Assembly (NCBI RefSeq): GCF_037975245.1
Contig: NC_092576.1
Coordinates: 41,980,611-42,044,610, forward strand
From: Apostichopus japonicus
Taxonomy: Eukaryota; Echinodermata; Holothuroidea; Aspidochirotida; Stichopodidae
Reading direction: 5' to 3'
Length of the DNA stretch: 64,000 bases
The notes beneath the pieces were generated by a model. That model was given only the letters and a program-made list of their open reading frames with translations. It was not told where the DNA came from and did not search any database. Below are positions 11,301 through 26,100 of the stretch, in pieces. Position 1 is the first letter of the stretch, and each line of letters opens with the position of its first letter. The translations under genes and the position numbers were made by a program.

Positions 11301-14139
11301 TAAAACTGTAAGATTAATAAACAATATAAAGGGTTTAACGAATAAAAAATTATCAATGATGTATTAGTGAATGAAACATTTTGAACAATACACAATAGAA
11401 ACAACCATATTACGTTTTACTAAGATCTTTGTTGACGCTAGGGATGCATATTATTTATTTTCGCTAAAAATAGTTTCGGTTGTCATGGTGTCACATGTTC
11501 TTTAGAAAAGTAATTTTGGGGAGCATGGTGAAAACAAACATACTGAGAATGCATTTATAAACAAAAAAACTAAAACTGTAGATAATCCCAATTAATCCCC
11601 CTCTCCGTTCCTGTCCTTAGTTAGCACACAGCTACCATGAAGTATTAAATAAACTATAAATCTGTTCGACGTTACACGATAAGTTCATCACACATTTAAA
11701 CAAATTTTATTTGTTGTTTTTTTCTGCAATATTTGACCTATATTAAATAGTTGTTTAGAAGTGCGAGTGATTACCATTCCGTCTTTTCACAATTTTGACA
11801 GAATGTAGCAGTCTGACATAGAGGTCAAATAGATGGGTCTATACAGTTTGTGATCAATTTAACAATTTCAATAGTGAACATCAATAAAAAAAAAAAAAAC
11901 GTATTTACGGTCGTAATAAACACCAAAAAAGCACTATTAACATTTCAATGTATTAGTTGACTTGTTGTGAAAGAAGTAGAAATTTCAAAGTTGCTACTTT
12001 ATGATTAAACAGTGGGAAATTCGAGAAATTTAGCCAAAGATTTGAGATTTAAATTCTGAATTTTCGGTATAAAATAGCAACATTTCCAGTGTCCTACTTG
12101 AGCCACCGTAGTACCGAAAAAAAAACTCAGACCTGTAAAACCAATCGCGCTCTGTTTTCTCATGTTTAAATCGCTTCCTACGATACTGTTTTCATTACTT
12201 TTTTTTCTAATGACATACGTAATCAGAAAGCCTTTTTTAAATATATTCTAGTATTGTTATTTGTATGATGGGCTTGATACACAGTTATATGTACTTGCTT
12301 AAATAATGTAGGAGAATGTTGGCTTATGGCAGTCTTTAATGCAGCAGATTGACTTTAATCAAGAAAGATAATTTACTGAACTTGTTGCAAAGTAGAATCT
12401 ACCCTGTACTGTACGACACAACAAATAAATGATATCTCACAAATGTTCTGACTTATGAATATCTGTCCATGTCTAATTCAACAGGCAATGACGCCCGGTG
12501 ATATAGCGCCCTCACTTTGACTGAACCTAAAACCCAATCAATACACGACTACGGGAATGGTTTGGACTGTAAACAACATGATATACATGAAAAGACACTA
12601 ATTGATTAATAAAGTGAGTACTGTACCTTCCACTCCCCGAGATTTCAATGTGGATAGAGATGGTCCGACGGGTATTGATGAGGGCAGCAGACAGTCAGAT
12701 AGGCTATAATTAGAGAAGGAAATATAATGAGTCATTTTTCATTATATCCTTCTTTAATTGTTACCCTTTTGGATAATGCAGTATAAAGATAAACCCATTG
12801 AACGCAATACATCGATCGGAAACTTATGATACATTAGGAGTTGGGCAACAGCGAAAGTATTCCAGCAATTAATATACTTAATTACATAGTATACGCTCTG
12901 CTTCACTCTGTTCACATCGTCTCTACTCCCCCCCCCCCCCTTAACTACCACTCTTTTCCTGTTTTCCGTTGTTCTTACTTATTTGGCTATTATTCTGGGG
13001 GCAAGGTGGGGGCACCCTAGAACACCTTATATGGGATTATAGCTTCAGTAATCCTACGGCAGCACCCACTCGTTTATACAAATATTTCATTCGCTCCTGG
13101 ACCTGCCATAAACATTTCAGTCACTACCTAAATCAGTCGGAAGAATATTCAAATGTTACACCGTACCCCGACACCCACCTTATAAATTAATTCGCACGAC
13201 ACTGGGTTTCGCGATTAAATGATGACATGTTGTAATTAGTTTATATAATGTTTACAAAAAGAAAGAACTAACCTTGTATCATTACGTAAACTTTAACAAT
13301 CAACATTAATTTCTGCTTCAGTTGATGTTTATTTTCCATAATGTTTAATTATTGTGGTCTGAGCTTATTAATATGTTGTGTCAGAATTTATAGTGAAGAA
13401 AGTTAACATATGAACATTGTGTGTAAATGAGAAATCCAAATAGCAGAGACATACGTGTTTAACAACAAATTACGATAGGCCTATTAAGAACGCCACACAA
13501 AATAAAATGATTCTGAAAAATGACTTTGTAGGGCAAAAAAGGATTTCACGTTACTTTATAACAGGGTTGTCCAGCCTTGGGCCCGCGGGCCACAGTGCGG
13601 CCCGCCGCAAGGTCCCGTCCGGCCCGCCAACCTCATAATTTACAAATGTGCTTTTACCCAGGAGTTCTTTCTTGATAAATTTCAGAGATCATTATATCTC
13701 AATATGAAGATTGTTTTGATACAGATCAGAAGGCTTGTGAAGTGTCATTTCCTGCAATCTGGGGATCTTTTGGGCGATTTTTTTTCTTGCACGCCACGCG
13801 CCAACCTACGGTGGCGCTCCGATTGTAAAGTAACTTCATTTCCCATACCCCCTAACAGACCCCTAGCGAGGCCACTGAAATTTGCCGCTCTGGCACGAAA
13901 CCCTAAGTATGCCACCGGAGCTTGTAGGCTCATGCGGCCCCTCCTTTATCATAATCATTCGAGGTGGCCCTCCTCATCAAAAGGTTGGACAACCCTGCTT
14001 TATAGGCTCTTCTTTATTCATTGTTTTACACAGGTAATTGAAGATATAGAAGCACGTTACGGCATTATGATGGTAGCTGTAGTGTACATATGTTGAAGGG
14101 AAGCCATATGGGAAGTTTAGATGTAAATTAATTGTTAGG

Positions 14140-14173
<34 letters not shown>

Positions 14174-17100
14174 ATTTTAACATGTCAAAAAGAGACCGAG
14201 AGGTCATATGAGCTGAGTGGGTGGACCGTATAGCGGACGGTAGATTCACCCCCCCCCCCCGTTCGTCTTTGGAATAAAGCTCTGTATATACATATGTTCA
14301 CAGTGCCTCAATAGGGTTAGGGTTAGACTAAATATATTTATAACCGTAGTTTCACATTAGACTACTACACTGTTCACACGATTAAGATGTTAGGAGCTCT
14401 CTACGTTTGTTGTTATTATATTTAAACTTGTGGAAACTAAAACTAACACACGGTCATCGCATCCGCGATCGTGCATATATACGTGATGAGAGGTTAAAAT
14501 GAGCCGTCCCTTTTTTATCGCCATTCCTATACGTGCCTAGAATTTCAAGGTTTAACATTGCTAATGACATCACAAGAAATTATATAAACATTTCGCTAAA
14601 ATCTAACTGAAATAGCCATATCACACGTACAGACTTCCACATTATCAAAGGTCTACTTTCATTTTGGAAGTGGAAATTTTCAGCGGGAGGGAGGGTGGGG
14701 GGGGGTCTGGGTTCGGTCCTGTTTTTATTTAATGAAATTGTTGAAAATAAGCCGGAACTTTGAGTAACTGGTAAACAGACATCAACACATCAGAGCAAAT
14801 CTTTGCATCATGTACTGTTTAACATTTTCTCCCGCCTAGTAGAGTTGAAAATTGTTTGATTATACATGGGCGTGGTTATTTTTTTTTTTTTTTTAGAACT
14901 GCAATAGCACGGTGAGGTATAGAAGCCAAATTGTACAGGTATCTTTCGATCACAATAATTTATGTGTATATAAAAATTGCTCTAAAAGAATGTTGTGCTA
15001 GTTAATAATATTTGAAAAGTTCTAAATTTCTCTGACTGATGAAAGTAGGGGCATGGACCTTCATAGGAGGGCCAGAGTAGTATTTTATAATGGAGGGTAT
15101 GTTGCCCTGGGGTCATTCAAGCCAATGTAGGGCATCGGGGTTCCTACCCGGAAATAAGAATGTTAGACGATAGATAGAGTGTGGTCCCATACACAAAGTT
15201 TTGCTATAATAAATACGCTGTGTGACGTTTAAGAAATAAAGAGTGTGGGGGGGGGGGGGGCATCAGTAGTAGTGGTCCTATTCTTCCCTGGCAGAATGCA
15301 AATATCCGCCGACTGAGCCATAATCCCCCAATTGATTAAGATCGTTTTTGCAATAATAATAGGCCTAATGAAATCGTAAGAGATGTTAGTAGTTAGTATC
15401 ATTTTCTTCCAAACATCGTGTGGCTAATATAATAATGTGGCATCATAATAAAATAGAGACAGATTTAGTACTTGTCAAAATGACCTTCAGAACAACAGAT
15501 CATTGACGTATTCAGATACCGAAGCTGCAGTCGTTTAGTCACGTGACGTATTATCGCGCGATTGACAGGTCATGTATAAATAATACAATGAGCTTGATAT
15601 GCAGTGTACATCATTATATTAATAGAGATTATAATGAAAGGGAAGTTAAAATTCACTAGTAGGTCTGTACACAGATGTCATATGTTATATGTACACAGTG
15701 TAGAAACAGCGTGATCACTGTACGGTAATATAATAGTAGCATATTGACTCCTTAAAAATGGATAAAAATATTCAGAGTATGGTGAGGCAGTCATATCTGG
15801 ATGGATTAATTTGTGTGATTAAGCGTGTATTAGAGAAAGGCCTAGAATACTGTAGGTCACAGCTAAAAGACTTGGTTGTTTACACTTTGTTTTGCTTTTC
15901 TAACTATAGACACACGGCGGGTAGGGCGGGGGGGGGGGTAGGTGGTACTGAAAAAGATGAATACAAATAAAGGTACGAACTATAAGGGACAATCGCAATA
16001 CTGAAATATACTTCCTTTTGGTAACGAAGATCCGATACATAAGTAACGAAATGAGATGATATAAAGAAATGACGTTGTAGAAATGTTCAGATACCAGCGG
16101 GAGGAGGGGGGGGGGGGGAATTCAACTACAATTGGAAACATGGTAGGGTTAGAGTAATGTAAGGTAGGGAGGGGGCTGTAGAAAACACTTATAATTGCAA
16201 AGGAAAGAAGGGGGTAAAGGAAGTAATATATATCAGGGTCTAGTGAGGGAGTAGTTACGTGGTGGAGGGAACCGGATTAAGTGCGGTAGATGTGTACATG
16301 TTTTATTAACGTTGCTCGGGTCCGTTGTTATAACTTGTGTTGGAGGGAATATGCTAGTTACTATGAAAATATATATTTCCGTCTTAAATCAATAATTTAT
16401 TGTCCAATCTAAAGCCAATAAGGAAGTTAACTTATTTTTCTTAAGACTTTCTGAGCTCAAGTATACACGCCTGATGCACACCGCATACTATATTATAATA
16501 CCCTGGCTTAAAATCACCGATTTGGACACATTGCTTTCTGTTGGACAGATAACTAGTTAGCCAGTCATGAAGAATTCCTGAATTCCATAATGTTTAAGTT
16601 TGTAAAGTAATAAACAATATATATTTGTATCAAAAGCTTTTTCAGATCAATGAACCATCAGTAATTGATTTTATATGATCTAGTGGCATAATGATGTTTT
16701 CCAGTAATTCTAATAATGCCATAGATGTAGATTATCCATGCTGGAAATCTTACGGACTCTCAGAAAGGACATGGTGCTTGACAGGAAAGCTATCTAGACT
16801 TTTATCAAACAACTTTTGAAGTACTTTGGTTAACAACGGTAGTGAAGGTGGATTGTCAATAATTTATGATACATATGTTGATACTACCCCATCTACCCCC
16901 CCCCCCGTGTTACCCATGACAGCCCACATCTTTATTCACCATGTGATGTTTGTTTGTGATAATTCCAGTAACAGTACTTGAAGTGAACAGTTTTATCACA
17001 GTGTAAATAACTCCTGAGACTGGTGTGTTTGTTTTGGGAATTTTCCTAGTTCTTAACTAGTATAAAAATTAAACATTTACTAAGATTCAGTGCATAGGAA

Positions 17101-20100
17101 AACAAATTAATAAATAAGTATGTATAATAACTGTCAAATATTTAACAGATTGATCACGATTTGCTCTATATTTTGTTTCCATTTTCCCGTATACACTTGT
17201 TTCCCTTTGGTTTCCTTTCATATTAACTTCATGCATAACCTTATCCTTTCTCTTTTTCCTTTCTTCTACAATTATTATTTTCACAAAAGGAAGAAAAATA
17301 ACAATAAACAAATTCTACTTCAAAAAAAAAAAAGAAGAAATTTCCTTCACAGTTTTAGAGCCAATATCAAGAAGGCTTTCGAACGATTTGAAACCAGACA
17401 GTGTCTAGACATGACGTATCTATTGCAATATCCAGGTACTTGTTTGTCAGTAAATTCCAGGTGTTTTTTTATAAAGGACGCGCGCGCCAATTTTACTGAA
17501 TACAACTTCTTTTCATTGGAAGGCGCGCGCGTGTATTCCATTGAATACAACTTATTTTCATTGTATTGTTCAAGTATTTGATTGACAGGTGTTGAACAAA
17601 AGAAAATGTTAAACTATTGAAAGTGTCAGTACAGTCAGTGTACATCTTTAGCGACAGAAAACAAAATAATGAAATAAGTTCAATAGACTTTAGCGATAAA
17701 ACATAATGTGTTCTGAGTAGAATAGAGTGGAAATTTTTTTAACGTACAGATGTATGATATAAATGTGTAGAGTATTGGGTATATATGACAGGTTAGATTT
17801 TGCAAATGGGAATATAGTGACAACACACTGAAGAGTATATAGAGATAAGATAAGGGTTATTGGCCTTGTAGGTTTGGGAGGGAGGGTGGTATGTTGGGGA
17901 GGGGGCGTGGGTTGGGGAAGGGAGGAGGGGGGGGGGGGTTGGGAGGGGGTTGTTTGGCAAGGGACAGGAAAATGCGATGTTAGTAATGATCTACATTAGA
18001 GATTATTCTTTAAACAGAAGTACTGTCTTTGTTTCTATTGGTATATTCTGCACACAACGAGAACACAAGAGAATAAAATATATACGAGATTTTGAGACTG
18101 TTTTATTGGTCTCTACTGTGTGGGGATTGACTGTAATGTTATATGGGTTAATAAAATGCATATATCTAGAGTTGTTTGTCGCTTGGCGGCGGGAGCTGGG
18201 AGGGGGGGGGGCAAGGGTTGGAGTGGAGGAGGTGACGACAGGTTGATCAGAAGAGACTGACAATAATAGTATGACAGGAGACCTTGCTGAGTATATGTGT
18301 GTGTGGGAGGGGGGTGTTAGTGCGTGTGTGTGGGGGGTAGTGTGTGCGGGGGGGGGGGCAAGGGGTTTTGATTGTTAACAAGAAAAGCTTCCAAGTGTTA
18401 TAAACAGATTAAGAAATGGGGTAAGTAGTCTAGCATAGTTTGGTTTATGGGGAGGGGGTAGGGTGGATGAGGGAAAGCTTAGGGTAGTTTAGTTGAAAGA
18501 GGTGCCGTATTAATAGATGGGCCAATTACGATATGTTTAATTTATACCACTGTCTTTTGTTTAGTTTAAAATAAATGTGCAATAATTATCATTTAATTGA
18601 TTAACTAATTAAAGAACATTTCCTCCTGATAAAGAGGAAAATACTGAGCTTTAGTATAACAAAGTTGATTTTTTTCAGCATTCTCTAGCCTCTTTCCTTA
18701 AAACAAAATATGTTAATATAATTCATCAAAGTTTGTGTTTATTTATTTTAGGTAGATTTTGGCGAAACGTTTTATTTTTCTTACTCTAAGATTATGATAA
18801 CTGAAATGATTTATCCCTCATATCTTGGTCTAATTATATCGTACTGTTTTGATATTGTTTCAATGAGATATATTATTTGTTTACATTTAAGCTAGCGACT
18901 CCTATCTCCTTATTTCAATACATATCATTTTGTTGAAGAATTTATTGTTAAAGTTTATGTATTTCTGTCTCTATTTTACTCCCCCATTAATCATATATCC
19001 TTACCTGATGACTGTTCTTTAACTGTTAGTTTATTTTATTATTAAATTTCGTCTTCAGTTGTTTTGTTTTACTTATCAATTAAACCCTTCAGTAATTATC
19101 AAATATAACTATATTAATAATTCCTTTCTTGTTAACACTTAATAACTTCAATTAGTTATGTTATTAATTACTAATATTATTAACATATGTATTAATTGTA
19201 CTTACATCAGTTGCTTGAATCTTTGTGAGTGTTGTACATAGTTTAATATTCCATTAACTTCATGTTTATTCATTTCTCTCCCTTTCTCTGTCTGTATGTG
19301 CATAATCTCTATTGATGTTATGATTGGTAGAGAGAGACCAGAGGAGAGGATAATGTTCCCATCTTCATCAATCTTGCTAAAGGACCAGCCTAGAGTCACA
19401 CTGAATATGGGAATCTAAAGAAAGGAAAATAATAAGTAGAATTAATATCATCATGTTTGTTTACAGGATTAATACTTCAAAAATAATAACATTATAATTA
19501 TTTTAGGAAGATTAAAATTTATTGTTGTTTTCATTTCATATTAATCAAATAATATTTTTTTTATTTTAATAATATTTTGTTATTGTTTTGTTGATGATTT
19601 AATAACAAATAGATCATTATATTTGATTTTTTGTTATCTTCGCTTTATCTTTATTTTTTTTTTTGCAAGATGTTAAAGGGTAAACATTAGGGTTAGGTTT
19701 ATTACAGCGGCAGTCATTGTTATTTCTGTAGAATGAATTAAAGGTGTGTAAGAGGGGTGAGGGATGGACGGTACAAGGGATGTCAGGGGTGTAGGGAAGG
19801 GTGTGGTATGGTAAGGAAGGGTGTGTTAAGGTTAAGTGATATTTGGTCCGGGTATTAGGAGGCTGTCTTAGTGCGGGAGAGGGGCGTGGATACGGTTTAC
19901 CCTCGTGAATGTTATGTTGTTATTGTCAAAGCGTGTGCAAGGGGTGAGTGATAAATGGACTGATGAGTGTCTGGGTGGGTAGGGATGGGTGTGGTAGGTG
20001 TAAGGAGGGGTGTCTTATGGTGGGGGAGCGTGCAAACGGCATAAACATATTTTATGTAATTTATGTTTGATAGAGGGATGGGGTTGGGGGGGGGGTTGTA

Positions 20101-23100
20101 TGAGCCGGAACTGATATGTTCAAAATAAATTATATTATATATATCTTGAAGATCTGGTTTAGGTGGGGTAGGTTTTTCAGTGAACTGTTAATTATTATAC
20201 ATTTCATATTTAGGTATCAATTTGTTATTGAGGTATTCTACTACTAAAGTATGCTTATCAATCACTTCATCTATTTCTGTTTTAATTCAAATGTAAACTT
20301 GAAACAAAATCAAAATATTCGGCCAAGTCCGTAAAACAGGAAACAATGCATTGACTCTTTATGTCTTAAATTATTATTTTATACTTCAGTTTCTGGGAAT
20401 ATTTTAAAAGATGAAATTAGTTAAGCTAAGATGAACAGTAACTATTGCTGAATAGAAACTTGGAAACAGAATTTTATAAATATTATTTATTTGTTTGTTA
20501 ACTACACACTCTACCCAGTAGTTTATTATTTTATTTATATTAATTGTTTGTGTTTACGATTCTGTCTTATCTTGAGCTTACAAATATATATCAATTTAAA
20601 CCTGTACTTCCTTGTTATAACTTAAACAATTTAATATTTAATAACCAAAGCGATATTATCTCTTATTAAGACATTCAACGGTTGTAAATAATTTTAAGTT
20701 GTATTTCATTATTCGTAATTAAACAGTTTAATATTTAAAAACTAAAGCGATTTAATCCCTCATTAAGACATTAAACGATTTTATCTTATTTTAACTTGTA
20801 TTGATTGATGTATTTATTCAATATATCCCTAGATGTTTACTTACGTCATGATTGGATGCTTCCACCAGGAGCTCTATGACTGACCTCTGTACAGACTCAC
20901 TGGTGTCTCTATCGATGATTAAGCTACCTGAACACATCTCTGTAATAGTCTGGATGTCATCAGGCTATTGAAATAAATACATAGTAATTATTAAATAGAA
21001 TAATATTAATGTAAAATTGAGGCGTTAAGGAGACAATGAAATTTGGTGTTAATAGCGTAGATTAATAAAATGATTAAATCAGCAGATATTTGAAATACAG
21101 TTTAAAATTAGTTAATGTTTACTGTTTGAATATGTATGTTTGCCTCCCTTCACAGTGAAGCTCTCAAACTAGGTTTAATGGGTATGAAGAATATTTGTTT
21201 AAATATGTGTTAAAATTAATGAATGCATCTAGAAAGGTAAGATTATGTGACCTCATAATCTTAAATTATGTTGGAAAAAAAAGGAACGTACAAACATTTC
21301 CCACTGATGAAAATAATAAATTTACTAATAAATGCATTTTGAAGAATCTCTTTAGTTCCAAGTACAATAACAGGCGAGTGATTATTCTAATTAAATCAGA
21401 TTAAACGAAAAAATACAGCAAAACAAGGATTTAAAAAACAGCCGGCATGATGACTTCACATGACTTCGATCGAGGTGGAATAATGAATTTCATCAGATCC
21501 AAATAAATGTATCTATAGGTAAGAGCAAGATATTAAGGACTAGGAATGTGGAATATTGTTTTCTTTTCCTGTAAGACTCATATCGTCTGTCACCGGAATA
21601 TTCCATACCGGGAGACAATACATGTTAATAACTCTCAAGGATGCTGGCTTTTTATGATTATGTTTTGAACATTGATCGACACCTCTAACCCTTCACTGTT
21701 ATGCATGTTACTAATAATAACAGTATCACCGGTAAATGTGAAAGCAAACAACATTATTAATGATTATAATGTACTTAAAAGTACCAAATATTACAAACCT
21801 TCCTCCATTGACCCGATTGTAAATCCAGATATCTGGATTCATTTGATGATATGATTGTAAATATAATATAATATTATCAATAAATTATCTTAGTAATAAA
21901 TGACATATTTTATACAATACATAAGTTCAATATTAATTTGTTTCACATACTTATAATGTTAACAGTCAGATGTAATGCACATGCACTAGAGGGGTCGAAT
22001 ATCAGTAAACTGAACCATTGGAATGATCTCTCTATTAATTAATTAGTAATAAAGTACTAGAAATGAACAGTCACTAGTAATCCAACCAATAATTGTACTT
22101 TCTTTGTTATCTTATACTTCTGGCTTACTTCACGGTCATTATTTTATAGAGTAACAATAATATATTAAATAACTATGAATTCAAAACACTAAAATCATTT
22201 AGATTTCATTAGAATATATATATGGGGACCTGAACTGGCTTGAGTCAGCTCAAGGAATTCTAAGGGAACACACATTTTTAAGAAGTCTCCCCCCCCCCTG
22301 AAATCATATCCCCATACAGCACTAGTTTGTTTGTTATATGCAAGCACTACCTCTAGATCACCATTCTAGGTTCAATATTGCCAACAAATATCTCATGATA
22401 CAACCACCACCCCCCCCCCCCCCCACACACACACACACCATCCTCATCAACACTTCCCTCTCATGTCAGAAATATGTAAAACGTTGCAATAAAAGCAATC
22501 TACTTGATCAATAATTCTTATGTACGAATCGTACCTTTAATATTCCTTGATCTTGATTCTTCTGGTATGATGTCTGGCTTGATCGATGACGGCAGTTTAC
22601 AGTTAAGAAGCCTTCAAAGGTAAAGAAAGCAGGGAAAGTACATATTTAATATTTATAAATTAAATGAATATCGGATGTCATCTTTGTAATAAAATAACAT
22701 GGAGGTCAACGAATTAGCCTTTCCTTTATTTTGGTAAAAGAGATGTTGACAAGCTATAAGTAGCAGCCACTAGTTATGAAGGCCAAACAACCCTTCCACC
22801 ACCCTTCCTTACGCCCTTCTATACAAATTTGGTTATATCATATTTTTAAATTATTTCTATTTCTTAATAAAATGTGCATAACTCCTTCAAATATTCTTCA
22901 TTTTATAACAAATAAAAGTATTTGAAAATAAACAATATAAGTTTTTGTTCCATATACGTGAAATTCTTCCCATCTTACGTTTCAGTTTCTAAGTAACATT
23001 GTATCTTTTTAATTGTTTCTTGTAGTTTTATTTCGTTCATAAGTTCTAAGGTTATTTGCTGTTCCTATTATACTGAAATAGCACCCCCCCCCCACCAACT

Positions 23101-26100
23101 CACCTAGTGACATCCTAATGTGTGGAAAAGCCTGAAGATGTGCTGTACACTACACAATACCATTACCTTATCCCCTCCTATATACAGCATACGCACACCT
23201 TCTGACTACCCCTCCTCCTCCCGTCATAACCACATATTATCAGCCAAAGCCTGTCAGGATGTTGTTCCCTTACCATAGTTGCTTGAATCTTGGTGACTGG
23301 ATTCCATAGTTTATTAATCCGATCACTTCTTCCTTGCTAAGTGTGTTTCCCTTTCCTTTTGCATTGATGGATATCTTCTCTACTGATGATAGGCTCGATA
23401 AACTAAGACCGGACTCAAGTCTGATATCTTTACCGTCAAATCCACTGAAGGACCATTGTAGGCTTAGCTTAGATATTGGTATCTGAAAAATAGGAAATAA
23501 ATATCACAGTTAACTTATCTTATAGTTCATCCGTGATGGATAAATACACAGGACGATGATGAAACGTATGTGTAATAGAACACAGCAATGCATAAAACAA
23601 GCTATAAAATTAATCATTAATTTTAACACAGATTTGTCTGTGATTTCTTATTTTTCGTTTTTCATAATATTAGAAACTTTAATTCATTGAAATTATTAAA
23701 AAAAAAGAAAAAAAAAAGAAGAGTGTTGACTTGTTCAAACTTGCTTGCCAAACGTACCAATTAAACAAAAACCTGACATAATGATGATGTTATAAAAAGT
23801 AAAATTCGTTAAGCTGACGAATTTAAAAAAAAAGTACAAAGCAATATCATAAATATTCATATTTGGTCTGTGATATTATATTTAGCACATACATTAACTA
23901 TTTCTGTAGTTTTCATAATCTATGTTATTGCTTCATCCCTGTAAGTCAGTGCATTAAAACATTCCTACAGCAACACTAGCGGAGTCTCGATAACGTTCCT
24001 GCCGTGAGTGACCCATTACAAATGAGTTTCCTTCCGGGGATATACAGCGCATCTCGATACGTGTGTTTATCGTATAGGCCTATATACTACTTGCAATCAA
24101 TTCGTAATAATAAAATAAAATCATTTCCAATCATTAGAATTACACAAATATTACATAGGGCTATATTAATTTCGTGTTGTGCATATGTTAGACATTCCAT
24201 TCGCCAGCAGACTGACAAACCAGTAGCGAAGCCAGATAGCCGGCCAGGTTTAAAATAACCTAGCTTAATCCTACAAAGTATGAACGAAGTCACCGTCATA
24301 TTTAACTATAAGTATAATGTACTTTTATAGACTAATTTGAGTTTAACTTTCCCATTCAATTTTCCCCAATTTTGATACAGTTTACCTATAATCTTTTAAT
24401 CTCTCACTTTTGACCTACTGTATGCCTAAGTCTATACTAGCCTAGTTCCTCCGGTTGGAAACATCCATCCCTTACTGCTACCAACTTTACCTCATTTGTC
24501 TATTTAGGCCCACACTCCACAGTATATAATTTATTTAGGATAAAAGTTGGAACCTACTCTTATGACTGAGACAATAATTAAATCCAAATTTAAAAAGGCT
24601 GGCGGAGGATATACATTTATAAAGCTATATTCTAAGCTCTTACTTTTCCCGGAAAGAGAATCTTACACTAGCCGTAGCTAACGGTTAAAGTCTAACGTTA
24701 CATTACGAAGGCTAACAAGTTGATAATGAAACACTTGACACCGTGAATGTAACGCGGACACTGCCCGGTGACGTGATTAAGACGTAGCCTAGGCCTACGC
24801 GTGTGAAATGTATTAGATCACAAACCTTGTTGCTTCTTTTTATTTTCTTTAAAAAGCTAACGTTATTTGTTATACCTACATTTTTTTTTACAACTAACGT
24901 TGGGCTACCACGTCAACCAATAGGCCTAAGTATAACGCCAATACCGATTAACGCTGTCGGTACAAACGAGTAGAAATTTATACTGGCCACTAATAGGCCT
25001 ACATATGTAGAGGTCTCAAATATAACAGAAAAAAAAAAAAAAAAGATACATTAATTTGATAAGCTTGATAGGCCTACATGCTATTATTTTGTTCGGCTAG
25101 ACGTTGTCTAAGTTTAACACATTAAAAGGAAGTTTACGGGCAACATATGACCGGATGTCTATATGTTTGAATATAGGCCCTAGGCCTACTTATTCTTTTG
25201 TGCGTTCAACAAGCTTATTTTTGGGGATCTAATTTCTGGTTTGTCATCTAACTGTTTCATGTAATTTCTACTCTGCTGACGTTTCTATATTGTTTTACTT
25301 CTTAAGGCTCCAATTTCAAGAAGAACAAACGTAACCTAAGAAATAATAGTAGTCTAAAATAGTCATTTCAGACAGGTAAGGTTACATAAAGAAGTAATAC
25401 CTTTGAAATTCATGCAACGACAAATGTTACCGAAAAGACAAAATCTCTCAAGAATGCCTAGGCCTATAATTGTTGAATAGGCCTATAATTACCGTAAGTC
25501 AATATAATAACAGCAGCAAACCATACGCGGTGTAGGCCTAAGTCCATTATCAGTTTCACAGTACCACGACGAACACGTATGTACGTACGTGTAACTAGTA
25601 ACGAACTGAATCTCTACACAGAGTAAGTCCTTTTTAAGTGACCCGTCATGCGGGAATCTATACGTACGTCTACGTGCGCAGATGATCAGCGTTCACTGTT
25701 CGGCTTTGTTTACATTTGAGAACAGGTGTTTTGTTGTTTGAGTGTACTCGTGAAAGGAAGCTCCAAATACTTTAAATTGTTTAGGCTTTTGCTATTCTTC
25801 TTCAAACGTTCCTTCTACTGTACCAAAATACATGAAACTCAATTATTAATAAGCCAATATTAGTTGGAGAAACCAAATAAATGTCCTTTTTCATCCATAA
25901 ATAAAGAAGGTAAATGATACTTTCGTAAAAATTGCATATTTAAATTGGAATATAGCGATGGGTTGTGCAGAATGGAGGGCGCACTTCCTAAACAAATGTT
26001 ACAGGTGACGAGGGTGTTGGGTCAAGACTAGAGATACAGGAACGATTACCTTGATACTAGATTTATATTTCCTTTCAGTCTGCAGGGTTCCAACTCGTTT

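Larger units (their letters stand above)
3312..12720. repeat. Segmental duplication, copy 1 (3' half of the death-fold gene)
   Basis: This block matches 54620-64000 in the same orientation. It starts at 'tattgtcagctacgtcat' (3316; 54622 in copy 2). The matches in order are the proposed last exon with its flanks (5060-5460 versus 58750-59160), the 47-bp minisatellite, exon D (11235 versus 62732) and exon C (12627 versus 63911). Differences are mostly substitutions and small indels, plus large insertions private to one copy: the ~3-kb element at 7436-10432 here, and about 2.2 kb at 55317-57528 and roughly 1.1 kb near 61470-62600 in copy 2. It is a tandem duplication of the 3' end of a gene. Confidence 0.9.

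Noticed and set aside
11235-11305. Reading exon D as the C-terminus of a carboxylesterase (WPxY..Y-L-D-L resemblance)
   Set aside because: The neighbouring exons in frame are LRR-like, there is no esterase catalytic exon, and the same exon type recurs within the cassettes.
13704-14096. 130-residue open frame
   Set aside because: It crosses the right end of a hAT element and matches no transposase motif.
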